64,000 bases of DNA, from assembly GCF_003463065.1 (NCBI RefSeq), contig NZ_QSCM01000001.1, positions 62,001 to 126,000 on the forward strand, written 5' to 3'. The stretch is from Blautia sp. OF03-15BH. Its GTDB lineage: Bacteria > Bacillota > Clostridia > Lachnospirales > Lachnospiraceae. A program made the translations under genes and the position numbers. Below are positions 26,793-37,100 of the stretch, in pieces. The notes below the pieces were generated by a model. The model was not told the DNA's origin and made no database searches. It saw only the letters and a list, made by a program, of their open reading frames with translations. Positions within the stretch are counted from its first letter, which is position 1. Every line of letters begins with the position of its first letter.

Positions 26793-26874
26793 AGAAATGC
26801 GTTTTTATTTACTTTCATTCGATGTCTGATCCGCAGACAGTTTATATTATAACGCATTTCTTTTTATAAGTAAA
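26793..26874 (-). promoter_or_regulatory. purA promoter flanked by an inverted repeat
   Basis: TTTACT (26869-26874), 17-bp spacer, TATAAT (26846-26851). A perfect 11-bp inverted repeat, AGAAATGCGTT (26793-26803) and AACGCATTTCT (26851-26861), puts one arm in the promoter spacer and the other in the 5' leader. It could be a repressor site or a DNA-loop operator; the factor is unknown. Confidence 0.6.
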
Positions 26875-26912
26875 GTGAATATTATTTATAGTTTTCATAA
26901 GTAAACCTTATA

Positions 26913-27839
26913 TCATTCTTTTATTCCCTTATCTGACGTGGATTCCAGGACTTTATCTTCCTGTATCATCTCCATCAGCTTCTGGGCCGCGGAGGACAGA
27001 GTCGCATGGCTTCCCTGAACGATACAGATAAACCGCTCGGGGATCTTTTTCTGGATCTTCAATTCGAAGAGTTCGCCGCTCTCCAGAGCTTCCCTGGCAA
27101 AATCATAGACCACAGAAGCCACGCCCAGGTTCCGTCTGGCAAACTGGACGATCATATCACTGGTGGCAAGCTCGATCTCCGGATGGATCATTACCCCGCT
27201 CTCCTTCAGGAACTGATCCATATACCGTCTGGTGCTGGTGTTTTTCTCCAGACAGATCAGCGGCACCTCTGCCAGCTCACTCAAAGGAATGATCCGGTTC
27301 TTATACTCCCAGAATTTGTATCCCGCCACAAAGATATCCTGTATGGGGCGCACGGGATAAACATTCACTTCCTCATGGCCGGTCACAGGTGAGGTCACTA
27401 CCCCGAAATCAATGCGCCCCTCCTGCATATACCGGAGTGTCTCCGGTGTCGGTCCGTTGGTGACGGTGATCTTGATCTTCGGATAAGCCTCATGAAATTT
27501 CTGAAGATAAGGCAGAAGGAAAAAGCGAAGGGTCATATCGCTGGCTCCGATCCGGAGCTCGCCACTTTCCAGCCCCTTCATTTCCCGGAGCTTTTTCTCC
27601 CCACGCAGGATCGTTTCATAGCCATTCTGTACATAAGAATAAAGGATCTCCCCTGCCGGAGTCAGGCGCACGCCTTTTCCAGTCCGCACAAACAGAGGGA
27701 TCCCCACGGCAGATTCCAGAGCCTTGATGGCCTGGCTCACAGCAGGCTGGCTGACGGAAAGCTCCGCCGCCGCTGCCGTGACGCTGCCCTGCCTGGCAAC
27801 GTAATAAAAAATTTTATAATATTCCAGATTGATATTCAA
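26913..27839 (-). CDS. LysR-type transcriptional regulator
   Basis: 308 residues. N-terminal winged helix (YYKIFYYVARQGSVTAAAAELS, SQPAVSQAIKALE) and periplasmic-binding-like effector domain. The N-terminus INLEYYKIFYYV is typical of the CysL/CbbR-like group in Firmicutes. No upstream ATG exists; a TTG at 27839 preceded by GAGG at 6 nt is the most likely start. It lies between purB and purA on the same strand; its target is unknown. Confidence 0.88.
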   Translation of the reverse strand: MNINLEYYKIFYYVARQGSVTAAAAELSVSQPAVSQAIKALESAVGIPLFVRTGKGVRLTPAGEILYSYVQNGYETILRGEKKLREMKGLESGELRIGASDMTLRFFLLPYLQKFHEAYPKIKITVTNGPTPETLRYMQEGRIDFGVVTSPVTGHEEVNVYPVRPIQDIFVAGYKFWEYKNRIIPLSELAEVPLICLEKNTSTRRYMDQFLKESGVMIHPEIELATSDMIVQFARRNLGVASVVYDFAREALESGELFELKIQKKIPERFICIVQGSHATLSSAAQKLMEMIQEDKVLESTSDKGIKE

Positions 27840-27924
27840 AGAACACCTCAACTCCTGCAAAGATCAGAGCTCCGCGGCCTGTGCCGGGAGCTCCAAAAAT
27901 CCGGAACAGCCGAAACTGCTATCA

Positions 27925-29361
27925 TCAGACATTGATTTCTGCTTTGACTCCAAGGATTTCTTTGTTTGCCTCAAGGATCGGATCCACAACATTTTTCAGG
28001 AAATTGTCCACCTGAAGCGGAGCACGGCCTACGTATTTCGCCGGATCCATCGTCTTCTTGAGATCCTCCAGGCTTAAATTAAAGGCCGGATCTGCTGCAA
28101 TCAGCTCCAGAAGGTTATTCTCTTTTCCTTCTACTTTTACGGTACGTCCTGCTTCCATGGAAAGCTCACGGATCCGCTCATGAAGTTCCTGACGGTCGCC
28201 GCCTGCTTTTACGGCATCCATCATAATGTTCTCCGTAGCCATAAACGGAAGCTCACTCATGAGACGCTTCTCGATGACCTTCGGATATACCACCAGTCCG
28301 TCTACGACGTTCAGGCAGAGATCCAGGATACCGTCGATAGCCAGGAAGCCTTCCGGAACAGAGAGACGCTTGTTGGCAGAGTCATCCAGGGTACGCTCAA
28401 ACCACTGGGTTGCGGAGGTGATCGCCGGATTCAGGGCATCTACCATCACATAACGGGACAGGGAAGCAATACGCTCACTTCTCATCGGATTTCTCTTGTA
28501 TGCCATAGCGGAAGAACCGATCTGTGTTTTCTCAAAGGGCTCCTCTACCTCTTTCAGGTGCTGAAGGAGACGGATATCGTTGGAAAACTTATGCGCGCTG
28601 GCTGCAATGCCTGCCAGAACATTCAGCACACGGGTGTCCACTTTTCTGGAATAGGTCTGACCGGATACGGGATAAGCCGCTTTGAAGCCCATTTTTTCAG
28701 CGATCATGGGATCGATCTTATCAATGGTCTCCTGATCTCCGTCGAAAAGCTCCAGAAAGCTTGCCTGGGTTCCTGTGGTTCCCTTAGAGCCGAGAAGCTT
28801 CAGGGTGCCTGCCACATATTCCAGATCCTCCAGATCCATCAGAAACTCCTGCATCCAGAGAGTTGCCCTCTTTCCTACCGTCGTCGGCTGAGCCGGCTGG
28901 AAATGGGTGAATGCCAGTGTCGGCTGGTTTTTATATGTATCAGCAAAGTTACGGAGCTCGGCGATGACGTTAATGAGTTTTTTACGCACCAGCTTCAGGG
29001 CCTCGTTCATCACGATAATGTCAGTATTATCGCCTACATAACAGGAAGTAGCTCCCAGGTGGATGATTCCTTTTGCCTTCGGGCACTGTACGCCATATGC
29101 ATATACATGGGACATGACATCGTGGCGGACGATCTTTTCCCGTTCTTTCGCCACTTCATAATTGATATCCTCCGCATGGCTTTTCAGTTCCTCGATCTGT
29201 TCGTCGGTGATGGGAAGTCCCAGCTCCTTCTCTGTCTCTGCCAGTGCGATCCAGAGCCTTCTCCAGGTGCGGAATTTCATATCCGGCGAAAAAATGTACT
29301 GCATCTCCTTACTTGCGTAACGCTCGGATAACGGGCTCACGTATTTGTCGGTACCACTCAT
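27925..29361 (-). CDS. purB: Adenylosuccinate lyase
   Basis: Fumarase-superfamily lyase acting twice in purine synthesis: SAICAR to AICAR plus fumarate, and adenylosuccinate to AMP plus fumarate. 478 residues, the longer PurB type. The signature GSSAMAYKRNPMRSER and the GTTGTQASF loop are present. ATG at 29361 is chosen: the GTG further upstream lies before the AAGGAG ribosome site. Confidence 0.97.
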   Translation of the reverse strand: MSGTDKYVSPLSERYASKEMQYIFSPDMKFRTWRRLWIALAETEKELGLPITDEQIEELKSHAEDINYEVAKEREKIVRHDVMSHVYAYGVQCPKAKGIIHLGATSCYVGDNTDIIVMNEALKLVRKKLINVIAELRNFADTYKNQPTLAFTHFQPAQPTTVGKRATLWMQEFLMDLEDLEYVAGTLKLLGSKGTTGTQASFLELFDGDQETIDKIDPMIAEKMGFKAAYPVSGQTYSRKVDTRVLNVLAGIAASAHKFSNDIRLLQHLKEVEEPFEKTQIGSSAMAYKRNPMRSERIASLSRYVMVDALNPAITSATQWFERTLDDSANKRLSVPEGFLAIDGILDLCLNVVDGLVVYPKVIEKRLMSELPFMATENIMMDAVKAGGDRQELHERIRELSMEAGRTVKVEGKENNLLELIAADPAFNLSLEDLKKTMDPAKYVGRAPLQVDNFLKNVVDPILEANKEILGVKAEINV

Positions 29362-29402
29362 CTTTTCCAGTCTCCTTTTCTTATCTTTTTTCACTTGAAG
29401 AA

Positions 29403-29426
29403 AGGGGCTGATGTTTCACAGCCCCT
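29403..29426 (-). terminator. Hairpin between the ABC transporter genes and purB
   Basis: Perfect 8-bp stem AGGGGCTG/CAGCCCCT with an 8-nt loop, followed on the minus strand by TTTCTTC. Probably ends the transporter transcript, though the T run is short. Confidence 0.6.
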
Positions 29427-29476
29427 GTCCGATTCCTCTTGATTATAGCTCAAAGTATTTTTAAAAGCAAGAGTAA

Positions 29477-30238
29477 CTATTCTTCATTATATTTTCCCAG
29501 AAATTCCTGCATTCTCCGGTTGTCTGAATGGAATACTTCTTCCGGGCTTCCTTCCTCCACAATGACGCCTTTTTCCATAAAGATCACATGATTTGCCACA
29601 TTTTTTGCAAAATTCATCTCATGGGTGACAATGACCATCGTCATATGCTCTGCTGCCAGATCCCGGATGACCTTCAGGATCTCACCGGTCAGCTCCGGAT
29701 CCAGTGCGGAAGTCGGCTCATCGAAAAAAAGGACCTGCGGATTCAATGCCAGTGCCCGTGCAATGGAGACTCGCTGCTGCTGACCGCCGGAAAGCTGGCA
29801 GGGATAATATGCCTCTTTATCGGAAAGTCCCATCTTCTTTAAAAGCTCTCTGCCGATGCGGTAAGCCTCTTCCTTTGATTTCTTCTGGACATGGATCAGC
29901 GGATCCGTCACATTCCTGAGCACACTGTAATGCGGAAAAAGATTGAAATTCTGAAAAACCAGACCAAACTTTTTCCGGATCTCCTTCAGTTCTGCCGGTT
30001 TTGCATAAACGGACCGGCCCGAAGCATCCATGGAGACTGCCTTTTCTCCCAGATAACTCAATTCTCCGCCATCCATGGTCTCCAGAAGCGTCGCACACCT
30101 TAAAAGTGTGGATTTTCCGGAACCGGAAGGACCGATGATAGCCAGCACCTCTCCTTTTTTTACCGTCAGGGAGATGTCTTTGAGCACCTCCAGATTTCCG
30201 AAGGATTTTTTGATATGATTGATTTCCAGATAATTCAT
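29477..30238 (-). CDS. Polar amino-acid ABC transporter ATPase (GlnQ/ArtM type)
   Basis: 253 residues: Walker A GPSGSGKST, signature LSGGQQQRVS, Walker B VLFFDEPTSALDPE, H-loop VTHEMNF. Energises uptake through the permease encoded 14 bp upstream. The long insertion after Walker A (EKAVSMDASGRSVYAKPAEL) is a variant common in clostridial cystine/glutamine-type transporters. Confidence 0.93.
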   Translation of the reverse strand: MNYLEINHIKKSFGNLEVLKDISLTVKKGEVLAIIGPSGSGKSTLLRCATLLETMDGGELSYLGEKAVSMDASGRSVYAKPAELKEIRKKFGLVFQNFNLFPHYSVLRNVTDPLIHVQKKSKEEAYRIGRELLKKMGLSDKEAYYPCQLSGGQQQRVSIARALALNPQVLFFDEPTSALDPELTGEILKVIRDLAAEHMTMVIVTHEMNFAKNVANHVIFMEKGVIVEEGSPEEVFHSDNRRMQEFLGKYNEE

Positions 30239-30252
30239 GATTTTATCTCTCC

Positions 30253-30912
30253 TTAACGGTAGTAATCGAGTTTCTTTTCCAGCTTTTCCATGACCACGGC
30301 TACAATGAGGTTGAACACATAGTAGAAAACAGCTGCCACCACAAAAGGCATGAAGGTGGTCTTGGAAGCGGCGATCTGTTTTGCGATGGTAAACATCTCC
30401 ATATAAGCCACGGCAAAGGCAAGGGACGTATCCTTTACCAGCGTGATGACTTCATTGGTAACGCTCGGCAGGATCCGTTTCACCACCTGCGGAAAGATGA
30501 TCCGGAAAAAAGTCTGGCTCCGGCTGTAACCAAGAAGCTTCGCCGCCTCATACTGGCCAACGGGCATGGACTCGATACCGGAACGGTAGATCTCCGCAAA
30601 GTAAGCGGCATAATTCAGGGAGAACGACAGGATAATGGCAATAAAACGCCAGTTTCCTCCGATATTCATCCGGAACAGGTAGTAAGGTCCGAAGTAAAAC
30701 ACCATGAGCTGAAGCATCAGCGGCGTCCCTCTCATGACAGAAATATACAGTTTAAACAGGTTTTTCAGCACCGGATTCTTCACCATCCGTCCAAAAGAAA
30801 CCAGGAGTCCCAGCGGCAGAGAAAAGATCAGCGTCAGGAAAAAAATACCGATGGTCCGCACCATTCCTCCGGAAAGCTGCGACAAGATCTGTGGTAAGCT
30901 CATAAATAACAT
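30253..30912 (-). CDS. Polar amino-acid ABC transporter permease
   Basis: 219 residues of the HisM/GlnP family: about five membrane helices and the cytoplasmic coupling motif EAAKLLGYSRSQTFFRIIFPQ (EAA loop). MRGTPLMLQL is the usual early signature. Forms the channel with the GlnQ-like ATPase. Confidence 0.93.
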   Translation of the reverse strand: MLFMSLPQILSQLSGGMVRTIGIFFLTLIFSLPLGLLVSFGRMVKNPVLKNLFKLYISVMRGTPLMLQLMVFYFGPYYLFRMNIGGNWRFIAIILSFSLNYAAYFAEIYRSGIESMPVGQYEAAKLLGYSRSQTFFRIIFPQVVKRILPSVTNEVITLVKDTSLAFAVAYMEMFTIAKQIAASKTTFMPFVVAAVFYYVFNLIVAVVMEKLEKKLDYYR

Positions 30913-30932
30913 CCTCCGTATGAAACGTCTGT

Positions 30933-30965
30933 AGCCCCCGGAAGCACCGTCGTCTCCCGGGGGCT
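30933..30965 (-). other. Intercistronic hairpin after the binding-protein gene
   Basis: Arms AGCCCCCGGA (30933-30942) and TCCCGGGGGCT (30955-30965) form a very stable stem without a T run, between the solute-binding-protein gene and the permease gene. Such hairpins usually protect the binding-protein mRNA so that it is made in excess. Confidence 0.7.
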
Positions 30966-31005
30966 GTAAAAAATGATCGTTTTGATAACTGTTCCGCGTC
31001 AGATG

Positions 31006-31905
31006 TTATTCTGCTGCACTCTCTGTTTCGCTCTCAGCCATCTCTGTTTCTGCTGCTGTTTCGCTTTCTGCCTCAGAGGAAGCTGCCTCAGAGGAAGCTT
31101 CCTCACTGTCATCATTTCCCAGGCAGACCATATCGGTAAGCTCGTATTTTTCTGCCAGCTTGTCAAAGGTGCCGTCTGCAAGGAGTTTATCCAGATCGGC
31201 ATTGACGGTATCACAGAGCTCTGTGTTTCCTTTCTTGAAGCCGATCGCATATTTTTCAGAATTGAGGTGTTCCTCCAGGATCTCGTAATCCTCTCCGTTA
31301 TCCCGGTTCTCGATCTGATACTTGGCTACTCCGATATCCATGGCGATGGCATCCACAGCGCCTGCCTGAAGCTCTACAAACGCACTGTTGTAGTCTGCAA
31401 ACTCCTGAAGCCCTGCAAAAGTATCTGCCAGAGCCTTCTGCTGCTCCTCATCCTGCAGAACCTGCAGTGCCGCACTGGCAGCCTGGACGCCTACTGTCTT
31501 TCCGGCAAGATCCGAAAGAGCGCTGATGCCGGCATCCTTCTTTACCACGATCACCTGACTGTTATCCACATAAGGTTTGGACCAGGTGTAATCCTCTTCT
31601 CTTCCGGTCATGGTGAAACCGTTCCAGATACAGTCGATCGAACCGGAATCCAGCTCCATATCTTTAGAATCCCAGTTGATCGGTGTCTTCACCAGCTCCC
31701 AGCCTTCCAGGTCGCAGACTGCCTGTGCCAGCTCCAGATCAAAACCGGTATACTCTCCGTCATCACCCATATAACCGTATGGCGGGTACTCTGCATCAAA
31801 ACCAACGGTAAATGTTTTCGCCTCATCATCTGCAAAAGCTGCCATTCCCGTAAGAGATGCCGCCATCATTCCACAAAGTACTGCACAGATCACTTTCTTT
31901 CTCAT
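31006..31905 (-). CDS. Amino-acid ABC transporter substrate-binding protein without lipobox
   Basis: 299 residues, SBP family 3. Signal peptide 1-26 with AFA cleavage site and no lipobox cysteine. Mature part follows the family: FTVGFDAEYPPYGYMGDDGEYTGFD, ELAQAV, GSIDCIWNGFTMT. The last about 35 residues are only Ser/Glu/Ala/Thr (EEASSEAASSEAESE). In Gram-positive SBPs such a linker normally follows the lipidated N-terminus; here it is at the C-terminus and how the protein stays at the cell surface is unclear. Paired with the permease and ATPase downstream. Confidence 0.92.
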   Translation of the reverse strand: MRKKVICAVLCGMMAASLTGMAAFADDEAKTFTVGFDAEYPPYGYMGDDGEYTGFDLELAQAVCDLEGWELVKTPINWDSKDMELDSGSIDCIWNGFTMTGREEDYTWSKPYVDNSQVIVVKKDAGISALSDLAGKTVGVQAASAALQVLQDEEQQKALADTFAGLQEFADYNSAFVELQAGAVDAIAMDIGVAKYQIENRDNGEDYEILEEHLNSEKYAIGFKKGNTELCDTVNADLDKLLADGTFDKLAEKYELTDMVCLGNDDSEEASSEAASSEAESETAAETEMAESETESAAE

Positions 31906-32070
31906 AACAGATATCCTCCTTTATCGGCAGGCGGTTTTCTTTTTCCTCATAACCGTTCATAACAACAGACCACCGTGCTGCATTCGCAGTTTTTGTCTGA
32001 AACCATGTTCTGAACTGGTATTAATATTTTATCAATTGACCACTCTACCTCGCTAAATTAACCTGCCGTT

Positions 32071-32099
32071 ATACTATCATACAGGAACTTCTCTGTCAA
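32071..32099 (-). promoter_or_regulatory. Sigma-A promoter of the amino-acid transporter operon
   Basis: TTGACA (32094-32099), 17-bp spacer, TAGTAT (32071-32076), giving a leader of about 160 nt before the binding-protein gene. I recognised no riboswitch in this leader. Confidence 0.8.
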
Positions 32100-32170
32100 C
32101 CCCTAAATCCCGCATCCTCCCAAGACAAAACGGACCGCCGCATATTCCTTCATGCGGCAGCCCTTCTTTC

Positions 32171-32971
32171 TCAGGATGCACAGGTACTCTTGTGATAAGC
32201 CAGTTTTTCTTCTTCCAGAAAGGTCTGAACCGCCTTCCATCGCTCTTTTTCATCCGTTTCCGGTTCCTCCGGAAGTGCCCGGCATTCCTTGAGCCAGGCC
32301 TCAATCTTCTCTCTCTGGACCTTTGGTACCTTCAGCTCATCCAGGCGTTTTTCGTAATCCTCCCTGGAAAGGAACAGGGAGATCGTTGCCAGATATCTCC
32401 GGTAGATCTCGTTGGAACGAACGGTCTCATAGGATTTCCAAAGACAGTCTGCCGCTTCTTCAAAGAGAAAAAGTCTCGCGTAGGCAGAGGCCAGATTGGC
32501 ATAAACCGCCGCATAGAACTGCACGCCCATTTTTCCCGGATTCCGGTTTTTCAGAAGGGTGGCATATTCCTGAATGGCGTTATTATACATCCGGTACTCC
32601 ACCAGATAGTCCGCCTTCATTTTCCGTCTGAGATCCTCCGGCTGAATCTCAATGGTCCGGATCTTCTCCTGAAGCTCCCGGAACTCGTCATGGGAAAGAT
32701 AACCGATTTCTTTGAAAATCGGGAGAATAAAGTTTCCGATGGTTTCCCCGTTTTCCAGCTGCTCATAGAGCTTCCGGTAAAGGCGGACAAGCCCCAGCTC
32801 ATCCCGGATCCAGTCCAGAAGCTTCTCATTGATGATGGTCTGATCCAGAAGATAGATATTTTTTTCCAGATAAAAACAAAGCTCCTCTATGGTAAAAATA
32901 TTCGTGCTGATGCTCTCGATGAAATAAGGATGTCTGGCCTTTTTCACCTGGCAAAGATGGTAGCCGCTCAT
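32171..32971 (-). CDS. Helical protein of unknown function, third gene of the DUF5717-like operon
   Basis: 266 residues, soluble, no signal peptide. N-terminal part HPYFIESISTNIFTIEELCFYL, then a helical region whose VQFYAAVYANLASAYARLFLFEEAADCLWKSY segment reads like a TPR pair (about 150-185). It overlaps the upstream gene by 4 bp (ATGA), so the three genes are translationally coupled. Probably an adaptor for the Hsp70/actin-like partner; this is inference from context. Confidence 0.7.
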   Translation of the reverse strand: MSGYHLCQVKKARHPYFIESISTNIFTIEELCFYLEKNIYLLDQTIINEKLLDWIRDELGLVRLYRKLYEQLENGETIGNFILPIFKEIGYLSHDEFRELQEKIRTIEIQPEDLRRKMKADYLVEYRMYNNAIQEYATLLKNRNPGKMGVQFYAAVYANLASAYARLFLFEEAADCLWKSYETVRSNEIYRRYLATISLFLSREDYEKRLDELKVPKVQREKIEAWLKECRALPEEPETDEKERWKAVQTFLEEEKLAYHKSTCAS

Positions 32972-34167
32972 ACTTCACTCTCCTTTCCCGGCGTCTTTTC
33001 CGCCGCAAAGGTAATGACTGCTTCCCAGTGTTTGCCGGAAGACGGATAAAGACTTCCAAGGCCAAGATCCGTCACCCGGACACGGCATTTCCGTTTTCCG
33101 ATGAAGGAAAGCGACAGATGAAGCCTGGTCGCCCGGTTCGGCCGGTCAGGGAGCCCTGGAAGCCGTACCGTATGAGAAAGCTCTTCTCCTTCCATGCTCT
33201 TGGAATACAGGATCACCTCACCGGTATCATCCAGGACAAACTCACATTCCGCCCGTGCCATATACCAGTTGACTCCGGCACTGATCATGGGGTAAAACTC
33301 CCGGTGCCCGCGGATGATCATCTGCATGCCCATGTTCTGCTCAATCATATCCGGTCCGGCGTAGAGATAATCGCCTACCCGGCTCATGCGGGCATATTCC
33401 ATAGCGGCATAGCAGGCTCCCTTGGTATAAAGGTTCTGACCCATAAAAACCTTCCGCCTGTTGCAGAGAAATGCCAGCGAGTTTCCCATCCAGCTCTTAT
33501 CAAATTCTTCACCCACAAGATAAACACTGGAAAACGTCCGTTTTCCGAACATTTTTTTTGCAAGCTCCAGAAATTTTTCATCCTTGACCTCCAGCCAGAG
33601 CTTCTCCGGTCGTCCTTCTCTTGCCATCTCATCCAGATAAACCATACCCTTTTCATCGATGGAAACGAGTGCCGGACGGGTCTTCCTGTCCACAGAAAGC
33701 TCAAAAGCCGTCACTTTTCCCTTTTCACAGGAAAAAAGTGCCACCTGGTAAGTCCAGAGATCTTTCCTCTGGTTCATCATATACCAGTAAAAGCTCTCCC
33801 GGTAATCCTGAAGAAACACATGATCTCCCGGAATGCCAAGACGTTCAAAAGCGGCGCGGATCCCGTCTGCCCAGGTACCGTTCATTTTCTTCATCGTTAC
33901 CACCGCAAGAATGGAATCCGGTTTTCCGGCAGTGGCAAGAAGTTCCAGACACTGACCGAAAAAGTCCGCCAGCAGAGCCACGCCCTCCTCGAAATGCTGT
34001 TCCATGGTCGAAAACAGTTCTGCCGGCGTGGTGATCTGATAATTTTCCTCTCCCGGCACTACGCTCACGGTTCTCGGAGCGGAATTCTGCCGGTTATAAA
34101 AGGTAAGCTGAGAATTCACCGGCCCCAGATCGATTCCCAGCGCCAATTCATTGATTTCACTGATCAT
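32968..34167 (-). CDS. DUF5716-like protein with Hsp70/actin-type ATPase fold
   Basis: 399 residues. The N-terminus LALGIDLGPVNSQLTFY resembles the phosphate-1 loop of Hsp70/actin ATPases (GIDLGTTNS), and SSVYLVGEEFDKSW sits where the adenosine motif would be. The phosphate-2 motif is not obvious, so it may bind but not hydrolyse nucleotide. A beta-rich C-terminal part (about 290-390) has no counterpart in Hsp70. The DUF5716 label is from memory of Lachnospiraceae annotations. Middle gene of the operon, 15 bp after the large protein. Confidence 0.7.
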   Translation of the reverse strand: MISEINELALGIDLGPVNSQLTFYNRQNSAPRTVSVVPGEENYQITTPAELFSTMEQHFEEGVALLADFFGQCLELLATAGKPDSILAVVTMKKMNGTWADGIRAAFERLGIPGDHVFLQDYRESFYWYMMNQRKDLWTYQVALFSCEKGKVTAFELSVDRKTRPALVSIDEKGMVYLDEMAREGRPEKLWLEVKDEKFLELAKKMFGKRTFSSVYLVGEEFDKSWMGNSLAFLCNRRKVFMGQNLYTKGACYAAMEYARMSRVGDYLYAGPDMIEQNMGMQMIIRGHREFYPMISAGVNWYMARAECEFVLDDTGEVILYSKSMEGEELSHTVRLPGLPDRPNRATRLHLSLSFIGKRKCRVRVTDLGLGSLYPSSGKHWEAVITFAAEKTPGKESEV

Positions 34168-34182
34168 TTATTTTTCTTCTCC

Positions 34183-37100
34183 TCACATCAGCCTGAAAAT
34201 ATGGTCCGCCAAAGCTTCCTGCTCCTTAAACTGAAGAATGGCAAATTCCGCATCCTCCAGATTCTGTTCCAGGAAAGCCTTGGACATCTGGTTCAGAAGA
34301 TCGTAACGGCTGCTGCGGGAAAGATTGATATCCTGATAGTTCTTTTCCTGCATTTCACTCTCTTTTGTCTTCTGATCCCACTCCTCCATGACCTGATATT
34401 TCAGATGATCTCCGTAAAACAGGGTAAATTCTTTCACAAAAATCCCTTCATAGACCCGTGTCATAGGCTCTGTGATCACACGGCCGCCCTTATCCTTGCC
34501 ATCGGTGATCTGATAACGGATATTGACCAGAGCGCCCGGATTGGCACGGTACTCTACAAACGTCTTGTCATAAAGCTGGCAGGCTCTCTGATCTTCTGCC
34601 GGGAAATCTTTAAAAAACGCCATCCTCACTCCCCGGTTGGTAAAGCTCTGAAGAAGCTCTCTTGAAAGCTCCCGCCGCTTCTCTCCCGGCTCCTTCAAAG
34701 AGCCATAGAACCGCAAAAGAGCCAGCAGGCAGACATCCTCTTTATTCTTGCCCTTCACATATCCGCGCTCTATATAACGGAATACCGGCTCTTTCACCGG
34801 CAGATCCTTCACCAGATAATCATAGGCCCGGTACATGACATAAGCCTGAAGGAGCATTTTCCGTCCCAGTGCCTTCCGGTAGGAATCAAAGATCTCCTCC
34901 GTATGTTCCGCCCCGCTCCTGGTAAACATCACCATGATAAGGATTTTTTCTTCCAGAACGAAAGTATCCGCTTCAAAATCCTTTCCAGCCAGCCAGAGTT
35001 CTTTCATACTCTCCACCGGTCCGTCATAATAACGGAGCAGATAAGCAAGGATCACTTCATCATATTTCTCATGGACAAAACAGTAATGGCAGAGCGCCAG
35101 AAGCATCTCGTCCTCTCCGTACTCCATGGTCAGCACCATCCGGTGACAGAGGCTCACCAGAGAAAGAAGGTTCAGCTTCTCCGGTCCGTAGATCCCCGCC
35201 AGCGAAAAAGCTTCCCGGCTCATTCCTTCAGAGATCAGAAGCTCTGTCAGCCGGCAGCGGTCCGTTTCAGCAAAGGGGATCAGATCAATCTCATGAAGAA
35301 ACTCATAAAGGCTGTCTTCTCCCGGATTCTGATCATAAAAATCCAGAAGTTCCTGCCGGAGTTTCCGCCTGTAAGCATCCCTGATCTCTTCCAGTTCCAG
35401 AAGAGCCGCATATTTGGGCACAGTTTCCTGATCCGGCTTTCCACTGCTGCAGATATTCAGAAGAAGCCCTGCACTGTCAGGCGCCAGCTTCAGACAGTAT
35501 TCCCGGAAACGGAGATCCGTCAGCATATTTTTCACCGTATAAGGAACGGAAGCTTCATACCGGTTTCCTTCCCCGTCCTCCAGAAAGATCCTGTGGTTCT
35601 CCGTATAGATCTGAACATTGGCTCGGCCGTTTTTCAATGGGCATTTTTCCTCTTTTTTCAGTTCCTCATGATAGACCAGAACATAGCGGATCGAAGGATC
35701 CTCCACCCGGATCTGACAGGTAAAGAGAAGTCTGGAGAGATTCTCTGCCATTCTTCTGTTTAAAAGAGATTCACTGATGAACATTTCATAAAGAAAAGCC
35801 AGATCTTCATTGATATGACCGAGCATCAGCTCATCCACCATAAATTTTTCCATGGCAGGGCGATAGCTCTGGTACGCCTTGGGATCCTTGTCCTTGTTTC
35901 GGATCACATTGGCATAGACAAAAGCCTTTTTCCGGTAATCCAGTGTATTATTATAGGAAAAATACATGCGGATGATCTGTGGAAGCGGCTTCTCCATCGG
36001 TCCTTCCATGGACTCGATATAGTATTCGTAAAGTCCCGTGATCCGAAGATCCTGCTCCACGCCCCGCTCATACCAGACAAAACAGTCCTTGTCCTTTTTC
36101 CGGCCCTTGAGCAGAAGGCTTACAATCGCACGCAGAAGACTTTTGGTCGGGTTTTTCGCATAGATTTTTTTCAGCGTCTCCACAAGACCCTGATGATATT
36201 CCCGGTACCGGCCTGCCAGCTCTACGATCTGCATGATCAGCTCCGGGTTCAAAAGATCTTCCTTCACCATAAGGCGTAAGACACAGATCTCAAAATCCTC
36301 CAGACGCTTCAGAAGGAGCGGCGATTTCTGAAGGACCAGAGCCGCTTCCAGATACATGATCCGGCTCGCACAGCCATAAATATGCTGCTGACGGATAGCC
36401 TCCAGCTTCTGCCCCGGATGACGGAGATAATTCTCCCGGATATACAGCAGGAACCAGGTCAGCTTCCAGTTCTCCGGATTACGAAGGCTGAGTTCTCCCA
36501 GCTTCTCCTCCACATAGTCGATGTATTTCTTATCCTTATTATAAAAGGTGGTCAGATACAGAAAATATCCCTGCTGCTCCGGTGCGGTCAGATGATTGCG
36601 CTGCTGCTCCATCCGGTCCAGAAGGAGGCAGGCCTCCTCTTCTTTTCCCGCAGAAAACAGAAGATGGATATGGATCAGTTCCATCATCGTTCCTGTTCCG
36701 CCTGCCTTCGTATATTCATCCCAGGCCTTCAGCGAACGTTCCACCCAGGTCTCCGCCTGGATCCGTTTCAGCCGGAAATCCATATAGCATTCATAGAGTG
36801 CGGCAATCTCCTGATGCTGCCGCTTCAGATTTTCCTCCTGTTTCCGCAAGCTTCCGCCGTGGACCTTCACCTCAAAGGTCAGTTCTGTCCCGACTCCATG
36901 GATCCGGATCTTTCCAAAATTCCGCCCTGCGTGAAGCGCCTCCCGGTCGATGAGATAATTCAGGGTGTAGGTGCTCCCGATAAACTCATCGGTGGTGACC
37001 ACCGGACGCTCTACCTTGAGAAAGTCCGCATCAGAAGTCACCTCCAGCTTGAAAAATCCCCAGTTGCTCTTCGTCAGAGTCAGACTCTCCCGAATGGTCT

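Noticed and set aside
31906..32064. Riboswitch before the amino-acid transporter
   Set aside because: No recognisable aptamer core or terminator in this leader.
33028..34665. 545-codon open frame on the plus strand
   Set aside because: Antisense to the DUF5716-like gene and the end of the DUF5717-like gene, whose ribosome sites and coupling are convincing; no recognisable domain.
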